DNA of 64,000 nucleotides from DASWTL01 sp966250385 (GTDB lineage Bacteria > Bacteroidota > Bacteroidia > Sphingobacteriales > Sphingobacteriaceae). The notes under the pieces are model-generated. The model had not been told where the DNA came from, ran no database searches, and was given only the letters and a program-made list of their open reading frames with translations. Location of the stretch: the NCBI GenBank assembly GCA_966250385.1, contig CBINHC010000014.1, positions 1-64,000 of the forward strand, read 5' to 3'. Positions 16,762 through 25,848 of this stretch are shown in pieces (positions within the stretch are counted from its first letter, which is position 1; the number at the start of each line of letters is the position of its first letter). A program made the position numbers and the translations under genes.

Positions 16762-17733
16762 ATGTCACGACTGGACGAAATTAAAAAGCCTATAGCCGCC
16801 GATCTTGATACCTTCGAGGGGAAGTTTAAGGAATCGATGCAAAGCTCGGTTCCCCTTCTGGACCGGATCACTCACTATATCGTTAAACGCAAGGGCAAGC
16901 AGATCCGCCCGATGTTCGTTTTCTTTTCCGCCAGCCTGTGCGGCGGGATCAACGAGGCGACGCATCGTGGTGCCGCGCTGGTTGAGCTTCTCCATACGGC
17001 TACGCTGGTTCATGATGACGTCGTGGACAACGCCTATGAACGCCGGGGTTTTTTCTCCGTCAATGCGCTCTGGAAAAATAAGATCGCCGTTTTGGTAGGA
17101 GATTTCCTGCTAGCCAAAGGTCTGTTGCTCTCGGTTAATAACGAAGACTTCAAGTTACTCAAGATCGTTTCAGAGGCGGTCCAGCAGATGAGTGAGGGAG
17201 AACTTCTTCAGATCGAGAAGGCACGGCGTCTGGATATCAACGAAAAAATTTATTACGAGGTAATTCGCCAGAAAACGGCATCCCTGATTGCTTCCTGCTG
17301 TGCCTGCGGGGCAGCCTCTGCGGGTGCTGATGAAGAACTGGTGGAGAAGATGCGGCTTTTCGGTGAAAAGGTCGGAATCGCCTTCCAGATCAAGGATGAT
17401 CTGTTTGATTTTGGAACGGATGATGTGGGTAAACCGCTGGGGATCGATATTAAGGAAAAGAAGATCACATTACCCCTGATCTACGCACTGAATAAATCCA
17501 CTTCTTCTGAGAAGCGGCACATCATCAATCTGGTAAAGAACCACAACGAAGAGGCGGACAAGGTAGAGGAGGTAATCTCCTTTGTGCGGAACAGCGGCGG
17601 CCTCGCCTATGCCGAGATGCAGATGCACCGGTTCCAGGAGGAGGCCTTTAAAATTCTGGCCGATCTGCCCGATAACGATGCCCGTAAGGGACTTGAACAA
17701 CTGATCCGATTTACTACTGAACGGAAGAAATAG
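16762..17733 (+). CDS. Polyprenyl (trans-prenyl) diphosphate synthase
   Basis: An all-alpha prenyltransferase that extends farnesyl diphosphate with isopentenyl units, most likely for the menaquinone side chain. The first Asp-rich motif is LVHDDVVDNAYERRG (about 88-102), the second is QIKDDLFDFGTDDVGKPLG (about 212-230), and KGKQIRPMFVF (about 45-55) gives the IPP-binding Lys/Arg. The two-residue spacing DDVVD fits long-chain synthases (IspB type); chain length cannot be read reliably. 323 residues, full length. The TerC gene follows two bases after the stop. Confidence 0.92.
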   Translation: MSRLDEIKKPIAADLDTFEGKFKESMQSSVPLLDRITHYIVKRKGKQIRPMFVFFSASLCGGINEATHRGAALVELLHTATLVHDDVVDNAYERRGFFSVNALWKNKIAVLVGDFLLAKGLLLSVNNEDFKLLKIVSEAVQQMSEGELLQIEKARRLDINEKIYYEVIRQKTASLIASCCACGAASAGADEELVEKMRLFGEKVGIAFQIKDDLFDFGTDDVGKPLGIDIKEKKITLPLIYALNKSTSSEKRHIINLVKNHNEEADKVEEVISFVRNSGGLAYAEMQMHRFQEEAFKILADLPDNDARKGLEQLIRFTTERKK

Positions 17734-17735
17734 GT

Positions 17736-18803
17736 ATGACAAACGAATTGCTTTTTTTTGGCGGCTTTCTGCTTTTCATTGTTTTGATGCTTGGCATTGA
17801 CCTTGGCATCTTTAATAAAAATGAACATGCGGTCAGCTTCAAGGAAGCGGCCATCATGAGCCTGATCTGGGTTGCCTTTGCCCTGGGCTTCGGCGTCATC
17901 CTGTTGTACCATGGGGACAAACTGCACGGCATAGACAGCCTTGCGAGGTTATCCGAGGTGGTGGAAGCCCACAGTCACCCGATCCGGCTCATTCCCGGAG
18001 ATCTGGAGGCCAGTCTGTCCGTCTACCGGAAGAATCTGGCCCTGGAGTACATCACCGGTTATGTGGTCGAGTATGCCCTTTCGGTAGATAATATCTTCGT
18101 CATGGTGCTCATCTTTACTTCCTTCGGAGTAGAGGAGCGCTATTATCACCGCGTGCTGGTATGGGGAATCATCGGGGCGATCCTTATGCGATTCACATTT
18201 ATCTTCGTCGGCGCGACGCTGATCAATCGGTTTGAATGGATCCTGTACATCTTCGGGGCATTCCTGATCTATACCGGGATCATGATGTTCCGGAACCGCA
18301 ATGAGGAAGAAGAGATCGATACCCAGAACCATAAGGTGATCCGCCTGGCCTCCCGCTTCTTCTCGGTCTACCCCGGTTTTGTGGGCCGCAAGTTCTTTGT
18401 CCGCGAGAACGGGAAGAAATATATCACGCCGCTGTTCCTGGTGTTGATGATCGTTGAGTTTACCGACCTCATCTTCGCAGTCGACTCGATCCCGGCCATC
18501 TTTGCCGTGACGAAGGACGCATACATTGTATTCTTCTCAAATATCTTCGCTATCCTCGGGCTCAGGTCCATGTTCTTCCTGCTGGTCAATGTGATCCATA
18601 AATTCCATTACCTGAAGGTCGGCCTTTCATTCCTCCTCGTTTTCATCGGGGGCAAGATGCTTGCGCACCACTGGTTGACGGAAGCCGGCTTCACCACGAC
18701 CCATTCGCTGTTCGTGATCGTCGGAATTCTGGCGGTCAGCATCATCGCCTCGCTGATGTTCCCGAAGCCCAAACCGGTAGTGAACCAATCGGGAAGCGAA
18801 TAA
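17736..18803 (+). CDS. TerC family integral membrane protein (Alx-like)
   Basis: A 355-residue protein with about nine hydrophobic segments. The family hallmarks are the acidic membrane motifs: LSVDNIFVMVLIF (about 113-125) and FTDLIFAVDSIPAIFAVT (about 239-256). Members are linked to metal (manganese) export and to supply of metal to exported enzymes; tellurite resistance is the historical label. It shares an operon with the polyprenyl synthase (2-base gap), with no obvious functional link. Confidence 0.9.
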   Translation: MTNELLFFGGFLLFIVLMLGIDLGIFNKNEHAVSFKEAAIMSLIWVAFALGFGVILLYHGDKLHGIDSLARLSEVVEAHSHPIRLIPGDLEASLSVYRKNLALEYITGYVVEYALSVDNIFVMVLIFTSFGVEERYYHRVLVWGIIGAILMRFTFIFVGATLINRFEWILYIFGAFLIYTGIMMFRNRNEEEEIDTQNHKVIRLASRFFSVYPGFVGRKFFVRENGKKYITPLFLVLMIVEFTDLIFAVDSIPAIFAVTKDAYIVFFSNIFAILGLRSMFFLLVNVIHKFHYLKVGLSFLLVFIGGKMLAHHWLTEAGFTTTHSLFVIVGILAVSIIASLMFPKPKPVVNQSGSE

Positions 18804-18846
18804 TCCGGATATTTCTGTATTTTCAGCGTCGTATAATTAAATAAAA

Positions 18847-20313
18847 ATGAAGATACACGCTGCATTTCTTACGGGACTTGCCCTGATGGGATCCGTAGCC
18901 TTCGGGCAGGAAGATCCTTCATGGGAGCCTGTGTTCCGGGCTATCAATACCGAGGTCCAGAGTCATTCCAAAGCTTATTCCACACTGGGCGATGCCACCC
19001 GTACCATCGGACACCGGCTGACCGGTTCCAAAAACGGCGCTAAGGCGGAAGAATATGCATTCAAACTGTTGCGGTCCTATGGCTTCAAGGATGTCCGCTA
19101 CCAACCGTTTGAAGTCGAGAGCTGGAGCCGTGTGAGCCTGACGCTGAAAATCGGAACGGATCCCGGCAACCTGCTGCCTGTGAAATCAGTATCCCTTGCA
19201 CACTCGCCGGTGTCTGCCGGACTGCGCCAGGAACTGGTGGATATGGGCAATGGGCTGGAAGCGGACTATGCGAAGAACCCGGGAGCTGTAAAAGGCAAAA
19301 TAGCATTGGTTTACCTGGGCGTGCTGCCCGGATCTGAACCGGGAACAAAATCCCTTCACAGGTCGGAAAAGACCGCGATAGCCATCCGGAATGGTGCGAA
19401 TGGGATCGTCATCATCAACACGGTGCCTGGTGGTGTCCTGCTTACCGGAACAGCATCGGTTACCGGCAAGCTGATCCCGATTCCGGCTGTCTGTATCGGC
19501 CTGGAAGATGGAATGAAACTGAAGGAGGCGCTCAAGGGCTCCAAACCGTATGCGGATATTCAAATGAAGAACAAGTCCGGGATGATCAAAGCCCGGAATG
19601 TTATCGCGACCCTGCCTGGTCAGGATCTGAAAACAGAGAAAATCGTGGTAGGTGGTCACCTGGACAGCTGGGATCTGGCAACCGGGGCGATCGATAACGG
19701 AATTGGGTCCTTTTCCGTACTGGATATGGCCAGAACATTCAAGGCACTTGATCTGAAGCCTAAGCGTACCATCGAGTTTGTCATGTTCATGGGCGAAGAA
19801 GAAGGTTTACTGGGTTCCAAGGCCTATGTCCGTGAAGCAATAAAGAATAACACGCTGGGCTCGATCCGGTACATGCTCAACTATGACATGACCAATGATC
19901 CCAAAGGATTCAGCACTACTCAGGAATCGGATCGGGAGCTCTTTACGTCGATCGGCTCGGTCGTTGCGAGGATCGATACCGGGTTCAAAAACCTGTTCCG
20001 CTCCGGAGCCGGTCTGCATAGTGATCATCAGCCTTTCATGCTGCAGGGTGTTCCTACGGGGGGCGCTGCCGGCGGACGGCTGCCGAACAACTCGGGTGGT
20101 TGTTACCATGCGGACTGCGACAGTTATGACCTGGCTGACGAGCAGGGTATGAAAAATACCGTGCGGTTCAGTTCCATGCTGATCTACGGACTTGCAAATG
20201 CTTCCGGGATCAATGCACGGCAGCTAAGCGACGAGGAGACCAAAGCTTTCCTGATCAGGAATAACCTGAAGGAGCCACTGGTCCTTGGCGAAGAGTGGCG
20301 CTGGGCCGATTAA
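18847..20313 (+). CDS. M28 family metallopeptidase (carboxypeptidase Q-like), exported
   Basis: A 488-residue exported zinc peptidase. The N-terminus MKIHAAFLTGLALMGSVAFGQ is a cleavable signal peptide. A PA-type insert lies at about 130-235 (GKIALVYLG, GANGIVIINTVPGG). Zinc ligands and catalytic residues appear in VVGGHLDSWDLATGAIDNG near 267, FMGEEEGLLGSKAY near 316, LNYDMTNDP near 341 and CYHADCDSYD near 419. Similar to vertebrate carboxypeptidase Q and to Bacteroidota peptidases that trim peptides in the periplasm. Substrate unknown. Confidence 0.92.
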   Translation: MKIHAAFLTGLALMGSVAFGQEDPSWEPVFRAINTEVQSHSKAYSTLGDATRTIGHRLTGSKNGAKAEEYAFKLLRSYGFKDVRYQPFEVESWSRVSLTLKIGTDPGNLLPVKSVSLAHSPVSAGLRQELVDMGNGLEADYAKNPGAVKGKIALVYLGVLPGSEPGTKSLHRSEKTAIAIRNGANGIVIINTVPGGVLLTGTASVTGKLIPIPAVCIGLEDGMKLKEALKGSKPYADIQMKNKSGMIKARNVIATLPGQDLKTEKIVVGGHLDSWDLATGAIDNGIGSFSVLDMARTFKALDLKPKRTIEFVMFMGEEEGLLGSKAYVREAIKNNTLGSIRYMLNYDMTNDPKGFSTTQESDRELFTSIGSVVARIDTGFKNLFRSGAGLHSDHQPFMLQGVPTGGAAGGRLPNNSGGCYHADCDSYDLADEQGMKNTVRFSSMLIYGLANASGINARQLSDEETKAFLIRNNLKEPLVLGEEWRWAD

Positions 20314-20351
20314 AGCAGCCTGCTCTTCTCATTACATTGTATCAAAAACCG

Positions 20352-20372
20352 GAGCCCTGAATATCAGGGCTC
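20352..20372 (+). terminator. Terminator-like hairpin after the M28 peptidase
   Basis: GAGCCCTGA and TCAGGGCTC pair around a three-base loop; the tail TTGCTGTTT is only moderately T-rich. Confidence 0.6.
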
Positions 20373-20426
20373 TTGCTGTTTCCGGGGATACTCATTCTGC
20401 GGCACCCGGGAAGGATAAAATCAATA

Positions 20427-20853
20427 ATGAAATCGGTAACTTGGAATATTAAGAGGAATTTTATTTTACTGGGTCTGGTCTTCTTTAGCTTATCCGGATT
20501 CGGTCAGTCCGTTCGTGAACATAAAGAGACGAACGACGTCGATATTCTTGCCCGTGTGGATACCCTGACTCAAACGGCGGAATGATCTGTTTCTCAGTAT
20601 ATTCCAGGTCAGTAATGGGCCGGGCAGTGCCGTGCTAAGCGAGAGCCATGAAGTTTCTCATGATCTGATCATCTGCGTCTCAGAATATGATGAGTACCCG
20701 GAGAAACGCATATTCAGGATCGGACCGTTCATTGGACCTGAGATTTTCAGTGAAATTGATCTACGGAACGGGTACGTCCTGGAAATACAGCATGGGGTCC
20801 CAAAAAACCGGGGACGCATCGTTGTGCAGGGTTTGCAGGTCCGCTATGAATAG
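20427..20853 (+). pseudogene. Small exported protein gene split by a frameshift
   Basis: From the ATG at 20427 a signal peptide is clear: MKSVTWNIKRNFILLGLVFF followed by SLSGFGQ. The frame runs through DVDILARVDTLTQTA and stops at TGA 20583-20585. Skipping one base (G at 20580) joins it to a frame that reads NDLFLSIFQVSNGPGSAVLS and continues to a stop at 20851-20853. The joined protein is about 141 residues, exported and without a domain I recognise. The second half is well-formed protein sequence (e.g. EKRIFRIGPFIGPEIFSEID). A real one-base insertion or a sequencing error both fit. Confidence 0.6.
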
Positions 20854-20866
20854 GCACTAAAAACAA

Positions 20867-20889
20867 ACTCCCCGGGAGTGCCGGGGAGT
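20867..20889 (-). terminator. Terminator of the recJ-lptB-GH3 operon
   Basis: ACTCCCCGG and CCGGGGAGT pair around GAGTG. On the minus strand the stem is followed by TTTGTTTTT, so it ends the operon reading towards it, 32 bases after the GH3-like stop. Confidence 0.8.
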
Positions 20890-20921
20890 GCGCCAAAAAG
20901 CGTTTTACCGGGGCTAACCGG

Positions 20922-22436
20922 TTATTGCTTCATCATGGTAAGGATTTCTTCCACGTAGGACCTTTCATTAGCCAGCCGTGGCACCTTGTGCTGGCCGCCC
21001 AGCTTACCACGCTGTTTCATCCATTGATAGAAAGTACCTTCCGGTGCGACGTGGATCAAAGGAGCCCGCAGGGCCAGGTCATTGAAGCGTTTGGCGTCGT
21101 AATCCGAGTTGATTTCCCGAAGTGTTGTGTCGAGGATAGAAGTGAATTGCTCCAGGTTGTCCGGGTGCTGTTCAAACTCGATGATCCATTCATGGCCTCC
21201 GGGTTCGTTCTCGTGGAAGTAGATCGGGCAGGCCGTATAATCCCGGATGATTCCGCCGGTTTCTTTACAGGCCTTTGTTAGCGCTTTCTCAGCGTTGTCG
21301 ATGATCAGCTCCTCTCCGAAGGCGTTTATGAAATGTTTGGTCCGCCCGGTGATCTGGATACGGAACGGTGACAGGGAGGTAAACCGGATCGTATCACCGA
21401 TCATATAGCGCCAGAGACCACCATTGGTGGAGATGATTAAAGCGTAATTCTTATTCAGCTCTACCTGGTCCAGGTTCATCGTCCTGGCGTTTTCGCGGCC
21501 GACGTCTTCCAGCGGAAGGAATTCGTAATAGATGCCGTAATCAAGCATCAGCAGCATTTCTTCCGAATCCGGCAGGTCCTGGATCCCGAAAAAACCTTCG
21601 GAGGCATTGTAGGTCTCCAGATAATACATGGAAGGCGAGGGGATTAGTTTTTTGAACTGCTCACGGTAGGGTTTAAAGTTGACGGCACCATGGAAATAGA
21701 GCTCCAGATTCGGCCAGACCTCCAGGAGGTTTGACTTCCCGGTTATTTCGAGGACCCGCTTGGCCAGTACCACGAACCAGGTCGGAACTCCGGACATGTT
21801 GGTGACGTTCACATCAATAATCGCCTGCGCTGTCTTTTCAATTTTCTCCTCAAAATTCTCAAGCAGGGTAATGGAAAGGTCCGGAGTCCGGTACCATTCC
21901 GCCCAGATGGGAAGGTTCTTGAGGATGACCGCAGAAAGATCCCCGTACCGGGTCTCATTGTTCAGGTGATTGATCTGTGCGCTGCCGCCCAGAACCAGGC
22001 ACTTGCCGGTGAACATCTGCGTGTCGGGCCGGTTATTGCAATAAATTGACAACAGGTCCTTCCCGCCTTTATAGTGGCACTCTTCCAGGGATTCGTCGGT
22101 CACCGGAATAAATTTACTGCGGTCACTGGTGGTCCCCGAAGATTTAGCGTACCACTTGACGTCTGAGGGCCACAGGACATTCTGCTGGCCGGTCATCATC
22201 TTCTCGATGTAAGGTTTCAAGGAGTCGTAGTCCTGGATAGGGACCCGTTCCTTAAACTGCTCGGAGGTGAATATGGAGGAATAATCATATTTTCTTCCCC
22301 ATTCCGTATGACGGGCGGTAGAGATCAGATTTTGAAACCATTCCTCCTGGACCTCATGCGGATATTTCATAAAAAGCTCGATCTGGTGGATCCGCTTCTT
22401 CATTATCCAGGCGAAAATGGAGTTTACGATAGGCAT
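20922..22436 (-). CDS. GH3-family (auxin-responsive-like) acyl-adenylating protein
   Basis: A 504-residue member of the GH3 superfamily, which in plants conjugates amino acids to acyl acids through an acyl-AMP. Visible are the ATP-binding motif YAKSSGTTSDRSKFIPVT near residues 97-114, the strand-loop YNASEGFFGIQDLP near 278, and LWRYMIGDTIRFTSLSPFRI near 340. The bacterial family is widespread in Bacteroidota; its reaction there is not established. It is the last gene of an operon after recJ and lptB (14-base gap to lptB), which hints at an envelope or lipid role. No signal peptide. Confidence 0.85.
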   Translation of the reverse strand: MPIVNSIFAWIMKKRIHQIELFMKYPHEVQEEWFQNLISTARHTEWGRKYDYSSIFTSEQFKERVPIQDYDSLKPYIEKMMTGQQNVLWPSDVKWYAKSSGTTSDRSKFIPVTDESLEECHYKGGKDLLSIYCNNRPDTQMFTGKCLVLGGSAQINHLNNETRYGDLSAVILKNLPIWAEWYRTPDLSITLLENFEEKIEKTAQAIIDVNVTNMSGVPTWFVVLAKRVLEITGKSNLLEVWPNLELYFHGAVNFKPYREQFKKLIPSPSMYYLETYNASEGFFGIQDLPDSEEMLLMLDYGIYYEFLPLEDVGRENARTMNLDQVELNKNYALIISTNGGLWRYMIGDTIRFTSLSPFRIQITGRTKHFINAFGEELIIDNAEKALTKACKETGGIIRDYTACPIYFHENEPGGHEWIIEFEQHPDNLEQFTSILDTTLREINSDYDAKRFNDLALRAPLIHVAPEGTFYQWMKQRGKLGGQHKVPRLANERSYVEEILTMMKQ

Positions 22437-22450
22437 GTCAGGTGTTCGGC

Positions 22451-23185
22451 TTAAAATTTCTTTTTTCGTAGTTCAAAATGCTGACCAAGATAGTATTTCC
22501 GGGCCAGTTCGTTTTCTGCAATTTCCTCGGGCGTACCGGTCAGCATGATCTTACCTTCGGTAAGCAAATAGGCGCGATCCGTTATCGAAAGTGTTTCCTG
22601 AACATTGTGGTCGGTGATCAGAATCCCGATGTTCTTTAACTTCAGCTTGGCGACAATGGACTGAATCTCTTCCACTGCTATCGGGTCCACGCCCGCAAAA
22701 GGTTCATCCAACAGAATAAAATTGGGACTTGCCGCAAGCGCCCGTGCAATTTCCGTCCGCCGGCGCTCACCTCCGGAAAGCAGGTCCCCGCGATTCTTGC
22801 GAACTTTATGGAGACTGAACTCCTCGATCAGTTCCTCGAGTTTGTCTCTTTGTTCAGCCTTGCTCATCGCCGACATTTCCAGGATGGCCCGGATGTTATC
22901 TTCTACGGAAAGCTTTCGGAAGACGGAAGCTTCCTGTGCCAGGTAGCCGATGCCCTTCTGTGCCCTGCGGTACATAGGATCTTCGGTAATATCTTCAGCT
23001 TCCAGGTAAACATGACCTTCGTTTGGTTTGATCAAGCCTACGATCATGTAGAATGAAGTCGTTTTTCCGGCACCGTTTGGCCCCAGAAGTCCGACTATCT
23101 CTCCCTGGGAGACATGGAACGATACGTGGTTTACGACCGTCCGCTGTTTATATTTCTTTACGAGATTTTCCGCTTTTAGAATCAT
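22451..23185 (-). CDS. lptB: LPS export ABC transporter ATP-binding protein
   Basis: The cytoplasmic ATPase that powers extraction of lipopolysaccharide from the inner membrane by LptFG towards the Lpt bridge. Walker A GPNGAGKTTSF near residue 36, Q-loop region YLAQEASVFRKLSVEDNI, signature LSGGERRRTEIARALA near 138, Walker B FILLDEPFAGVDPIAVEEIQ near 156 and H-loop ITDHNVQETL near 190. The DEPFAGVDP sequence is characteristic of LptB. Length 244. Placed between recJ (11-base gap) and the GH3-like gene. lptFG are not in the window. Confidence 0.95.
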   Translation of the reverse strand: MILKAENLVKKYKQRTVVNHVSFHVSQGEIVGLLGPNGAGKTTSFYMIVGLIKPNEGHVYLEAEDITEDPMYRRAQKGIGYLAQEASVFRKLSVEDNIRAILEMSAMSKAEQRDKLEELIEEFSLHKVRKNRGDLLSGGERRRTEIARALAASPNFILLDEPFAGVDPIAVEEIQSIVAKLKLKNIGILITDHNVQETLSITDRAYLLTEGKIMLTGTPEEIAENELARKYYLGQHFELRKKKF

Positions 23186-23196
23186 TTGTTCACTGT

Positions 23197-24894
23197 TTAC
23201 GCGCGTATTCCCTTAATGTTCAGTTGTAACGTGCGCTTTTCTTTCCATATATTTTCCTCAACCGAGTAGCATATGTCAAAAGGTTGTCCGGAATTAACAT
23301 GGTCCGCATACTCACCCAGTCCGAAGGCGATGCAGTTGAAAAGCGTCTGATCATCCTGCCGGACAACCAGTTTGAGGTGTTTGCCGCCAACTACAGTTGC
23401 CTGCCCATAAACCCGAACTCCCGTAGTAAGAAAAATTGGTGCCACGTTTTGTGGCCCGAAGGGAGCAAACTGGTTCAGGATGCGAACGAACCGGGGGGTG
23501 ATATGGCTGAACGGGATATTGGCTTCGATATTTATTTGCTGAATCAGCAGGTCCTCTGCGATGGAGGCCGAGACGACCTCTTCGAACCGCTGCTGAAAAG
23601 CCGGAATATTTTCCGGTTTCATAGTCAGGCCCGCTGCATATTTATGGCCGCCGAACTGGTCCAAAAGATCGCTGCAGGAGTCGAGTGCCTGGTAGAGATC
23701 AAATCCCGCTACTGACCGTGCCGATCCTGCCACATGTCCGTTAGAACGGGTCAGGACCACGGTCGGCCGGTAGTATTTTTCAATCAGCCTGGACGCCACG
23801 ATCCCGATCACGCCCTTGTGCCAGGACTCGTCATAGACGACCGTCGTCTTTCTGGAGACCCGGGCCGAGTCCTGTTCAATCATTAGGAGTGCCTGTTCGG
23901 TGATGGAGGAGTCGTGTTCCTTCCGTTCGGTGTTTTTCAGGTCGATCAGGATGCCGTTGCTCTGGGCGAGTTCATGGTCCTGGGCGGTCAGCAGGTTCAC
24001 CGCGTGTTTGGCGTCGTCGATCCGGCCCGCCGCATTGATGCGGGGTCCGATTGAAAAGACGACGTCGGTGATCGTATAATTTTTCTTCTTTCCAGACACG
24101 TCCATAAGCGCGGAGAGCCCTTTGCAGGGCTCCGTGTTCAGCCGCTGGAGTCCATAGTAGGTGAGTACCCGGTTCTCTCCGGTGATGGGGACGATGTCGG
24201 CTGCGATACTTACTGCCACCAGATCCAGGTAGCATGAGATATCCTCGAAAGGAATAGCGTTCTTCAAGGCGTACGCATGGATCATCTTAAAGCCGATGCC
24301 GCATCCCGACAATTCCTTGTAAGGGTATGGACAGTCATTTCTTTTGGGATCCAGGACTGCAACCGCCCGTGGCAGCACGTCGCCCGGCAGGTGGTGGTCG
24401 CAGATAATGAAATCGATTCCCTGCGAACTGGCGTAGTCGACCTTATCCACTGATTTGATGCCGCAGTCGAGGGCGATAATGAGACTGAACCCGTTGCGGC
24501 CGGCGTAGTCTATGCCGCGGGTAGAAACTCCATACCCTTCCTTATACCGGTCCGGAATATAAAACTCGATGTTGGAGTGATACTTTTTAAAAAAACTGTA
24601 GGTGATGGAAACCGCCGTGGTACCGTCCACATCGTAGTCGCCGTAAACGAGGATCTTTTCACGAAGCAGTATGGCCTGTCCGATCCGGGCGATCGCCTTC
24701 TCCATATCCTTCATCAGGAACGGGTCATGCAGGTGACCAATCTCGGGCCGGAAGAATGCCTTTGCCGACTCGAACGTACTGATACCCCGGTTTACCAGCA
24801 GAGTAGCAAGAACTTCATCGACATTCAAAAGCTGCCGCAGTTCTGCTACGGCTTCCCTGTTGTCCGGTTCCTGTTCTACCCATCTTTTTTGCAT
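23197..24894 (-). CDS. recJ: Single-stranded-DNA exonuclease RecJ
   Basis: A 5'-3' exonuclease for single-stranded DNA in recombination and mismatch repair. DHH-family metal motifs: YGDYDVDGTTAVS near residue 83, ALDCGIKS, CDHHLPGD near 161, and the DHHA1 motif with SNGHVAGSARSVAGFDLY and FGGHKYAAGLT near 415. The C-terminal OB fold follows, ending in WKEKRTLQLNIKGIRA. Length 565 is normal. First gene of the recJ-lptB-GH3 operon. Confidence 0.96.
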   Translation of the reverse strand: MQKRWVEQEPDNREAVAELRQLLNVDEVLATLLVNRGISTFESAKAFFRPEIGHLHDPFLMKDMEKAIARIGQAILLREKILVYGDYDVDGTTAVSITYSFFKKYHSNIEFYIPDRYKEGYGVSTRGIDYAGRNGFSLIIALDCGIKSVDKVDYASSQGIDFIICDHHLPGDVLPRAVAVLDPKRNDCPYPYKELSGCGIGFKMIHAYALKNAIPFEDISCYLDLVAVSIAADIVPITGENRVLTYYGLQRLNTEPCKGLSALMDVSGKKKNYTITDVVFSIGPRINAAGRIDDAKHAVNLLTAQDHELAQSNGILIDLKNTERKEHDSSITEQALLMIEQDSARVSRKTTVVYDESWHKGVIGIVASRLIEKYYRPTVVLTRSNGHVAGSARSVAGFDLYQALDSCSDLLDQFGGHKYAAGLTMKPENIPAFQQRFEEVVSASIAEDLLIQQINIEANIPFSHITPRFVRILNQFAPFGPQNVAPIFLTTGVRVYGQATVVGGKHLKLVVRQDDQTLFNCIAFGLGEYADHVNSGQPFDICYSVEENIWKEKRTLQLNIKGIRA

Positions 24895-24996
24895 ATCTTT
24901 GCACGTAAGCTGTAAATATACATTTAATCAGCTGCTTCTGCCAGAAGCCCAAACCTGGGCAGCACGCTTTGGTTTGATAATCATATACTTATTGTT

Positions 24997-25770
24997 TTGA
25001 AAGCATTCCCACTTTACGAAGGATCCTATTCCGTTGACAGCTCAAAGAAATTCATACCGTTTGATCCTGAAAAGCATGACCGCAAGGACCGGCCGGCTTC
25101 ACTTTTTATCTACGTCCAGCCGTTCCTGGTGCAAACCCCGAACGATCTGATCCTGCTGGATACCGGGCTGGGATTTCATGATGATCAGGGCAGGCTGGTC
25201 GTGCGCGAGAACATCCGGAACGCGGGATTCGATCCGGACGATGTTACCCTGGTGCTGATGTCCCATCTGCACTTTGATCATGCCGGTGGAATGATCGATA
25301 AGCGCGAGGACAGCGTGGATCTCGCATTTCCGCATGCCGAGTATGTCATCCAGCGGAAGGAATGGGAGGCGGCATACAGTCATCCGTCCAAATCCTATAA
25401 GACCGAGATCTTTGATATCCTGCAGCGCAGCGGCAGCGTACGGTTTGTGGAAGGGGATGGTCAGCTCACCAGTGAGATCTCTTATCAGCTGACCGGGGGA
25501 CACTCCGAATTTCACCAGGTATTTACGATCAGGGCCGATGGAGAAACATTGTTTTTCGGTGGCGACGTCTTGCCGGAGCCTGAGCAGCTGATCCGGAAGT
25601 TCGTTGCGAAATACGATTTTGACGGGCGTGCGGCGATGCGGCTGCGGACGGAGTTTGGCATGAAAGCCGCGGAAGAGAACTGGACCTGCCTGTTTTATCA
25701 CGCCAAGTCCCAGGCTATGGGCCGGGTGGCCTATGATGAGAACGGGTTCCGGATTTTGCCTGTGCAGTAG
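24997..25770 (+). CDS. MBL-fold metallo-hydrolase
   Basis: A 257-residue metallo-beta-lactamase-fold hydrolase of the quorum-quenching lactonase-like group. The metal-binding signature is MSHLHFDHAGGM (about 88-99); a later His lies in LTGGHSEFHQVF, the bridging Asp in FFGGDVLPEPEQL and the last His in FYHAKSQAMGR. No signal peptide. The start is taken as TTG at 24997, since no ATG lies near and the protein begins as in relatives (KAFPLYEGSYSVDSSK). The substrate cannot be told from the sequence. A bidirectional terminator follows. Confidence 0.88.
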   Translation: MKAFPLYEGSYSVDSSKKFIPFDPEKHDRKDRPASLFIYVQPFLVQTPNDLILLDTGLGFHDDQGRLVVRENIRNAGFDPDDVTLVLMSHLHFDHAGGMIDKREDSVDLAFPHAEYVIQRKEWEAAYSHPSKSYKTEIFDILQRSGSVRFVEGDGQLTSEISYQLTGGHSEFHQVFTIRADGETLFFGGDVLPEPEQLIRKFVAKYDFDGRAAMRLRTEFGMKAAEENWTCLFYHAKSQAMGRVAYDENGFRILPVQ

Positions 25771-25798
25771 GAGACAACGACAAAGCGGAACCGCAATA

Positions 25799-25831
25799 AA
25801 AAAGCCTGTAATCTAACATTACAGGCTTTTT
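25799..25831. terminator. Bidirectional terminator between MBL and yceI genes
   Basis: AAAGCCTGTAAT and ATTACAGGCTTT pair perfectly around CTAAC, with A and T runs on the two sides, so it can end both converging genes. Confidence 0.9.
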
Positions 25832-25848
25832 GTGTGAGTTATAGAAAA

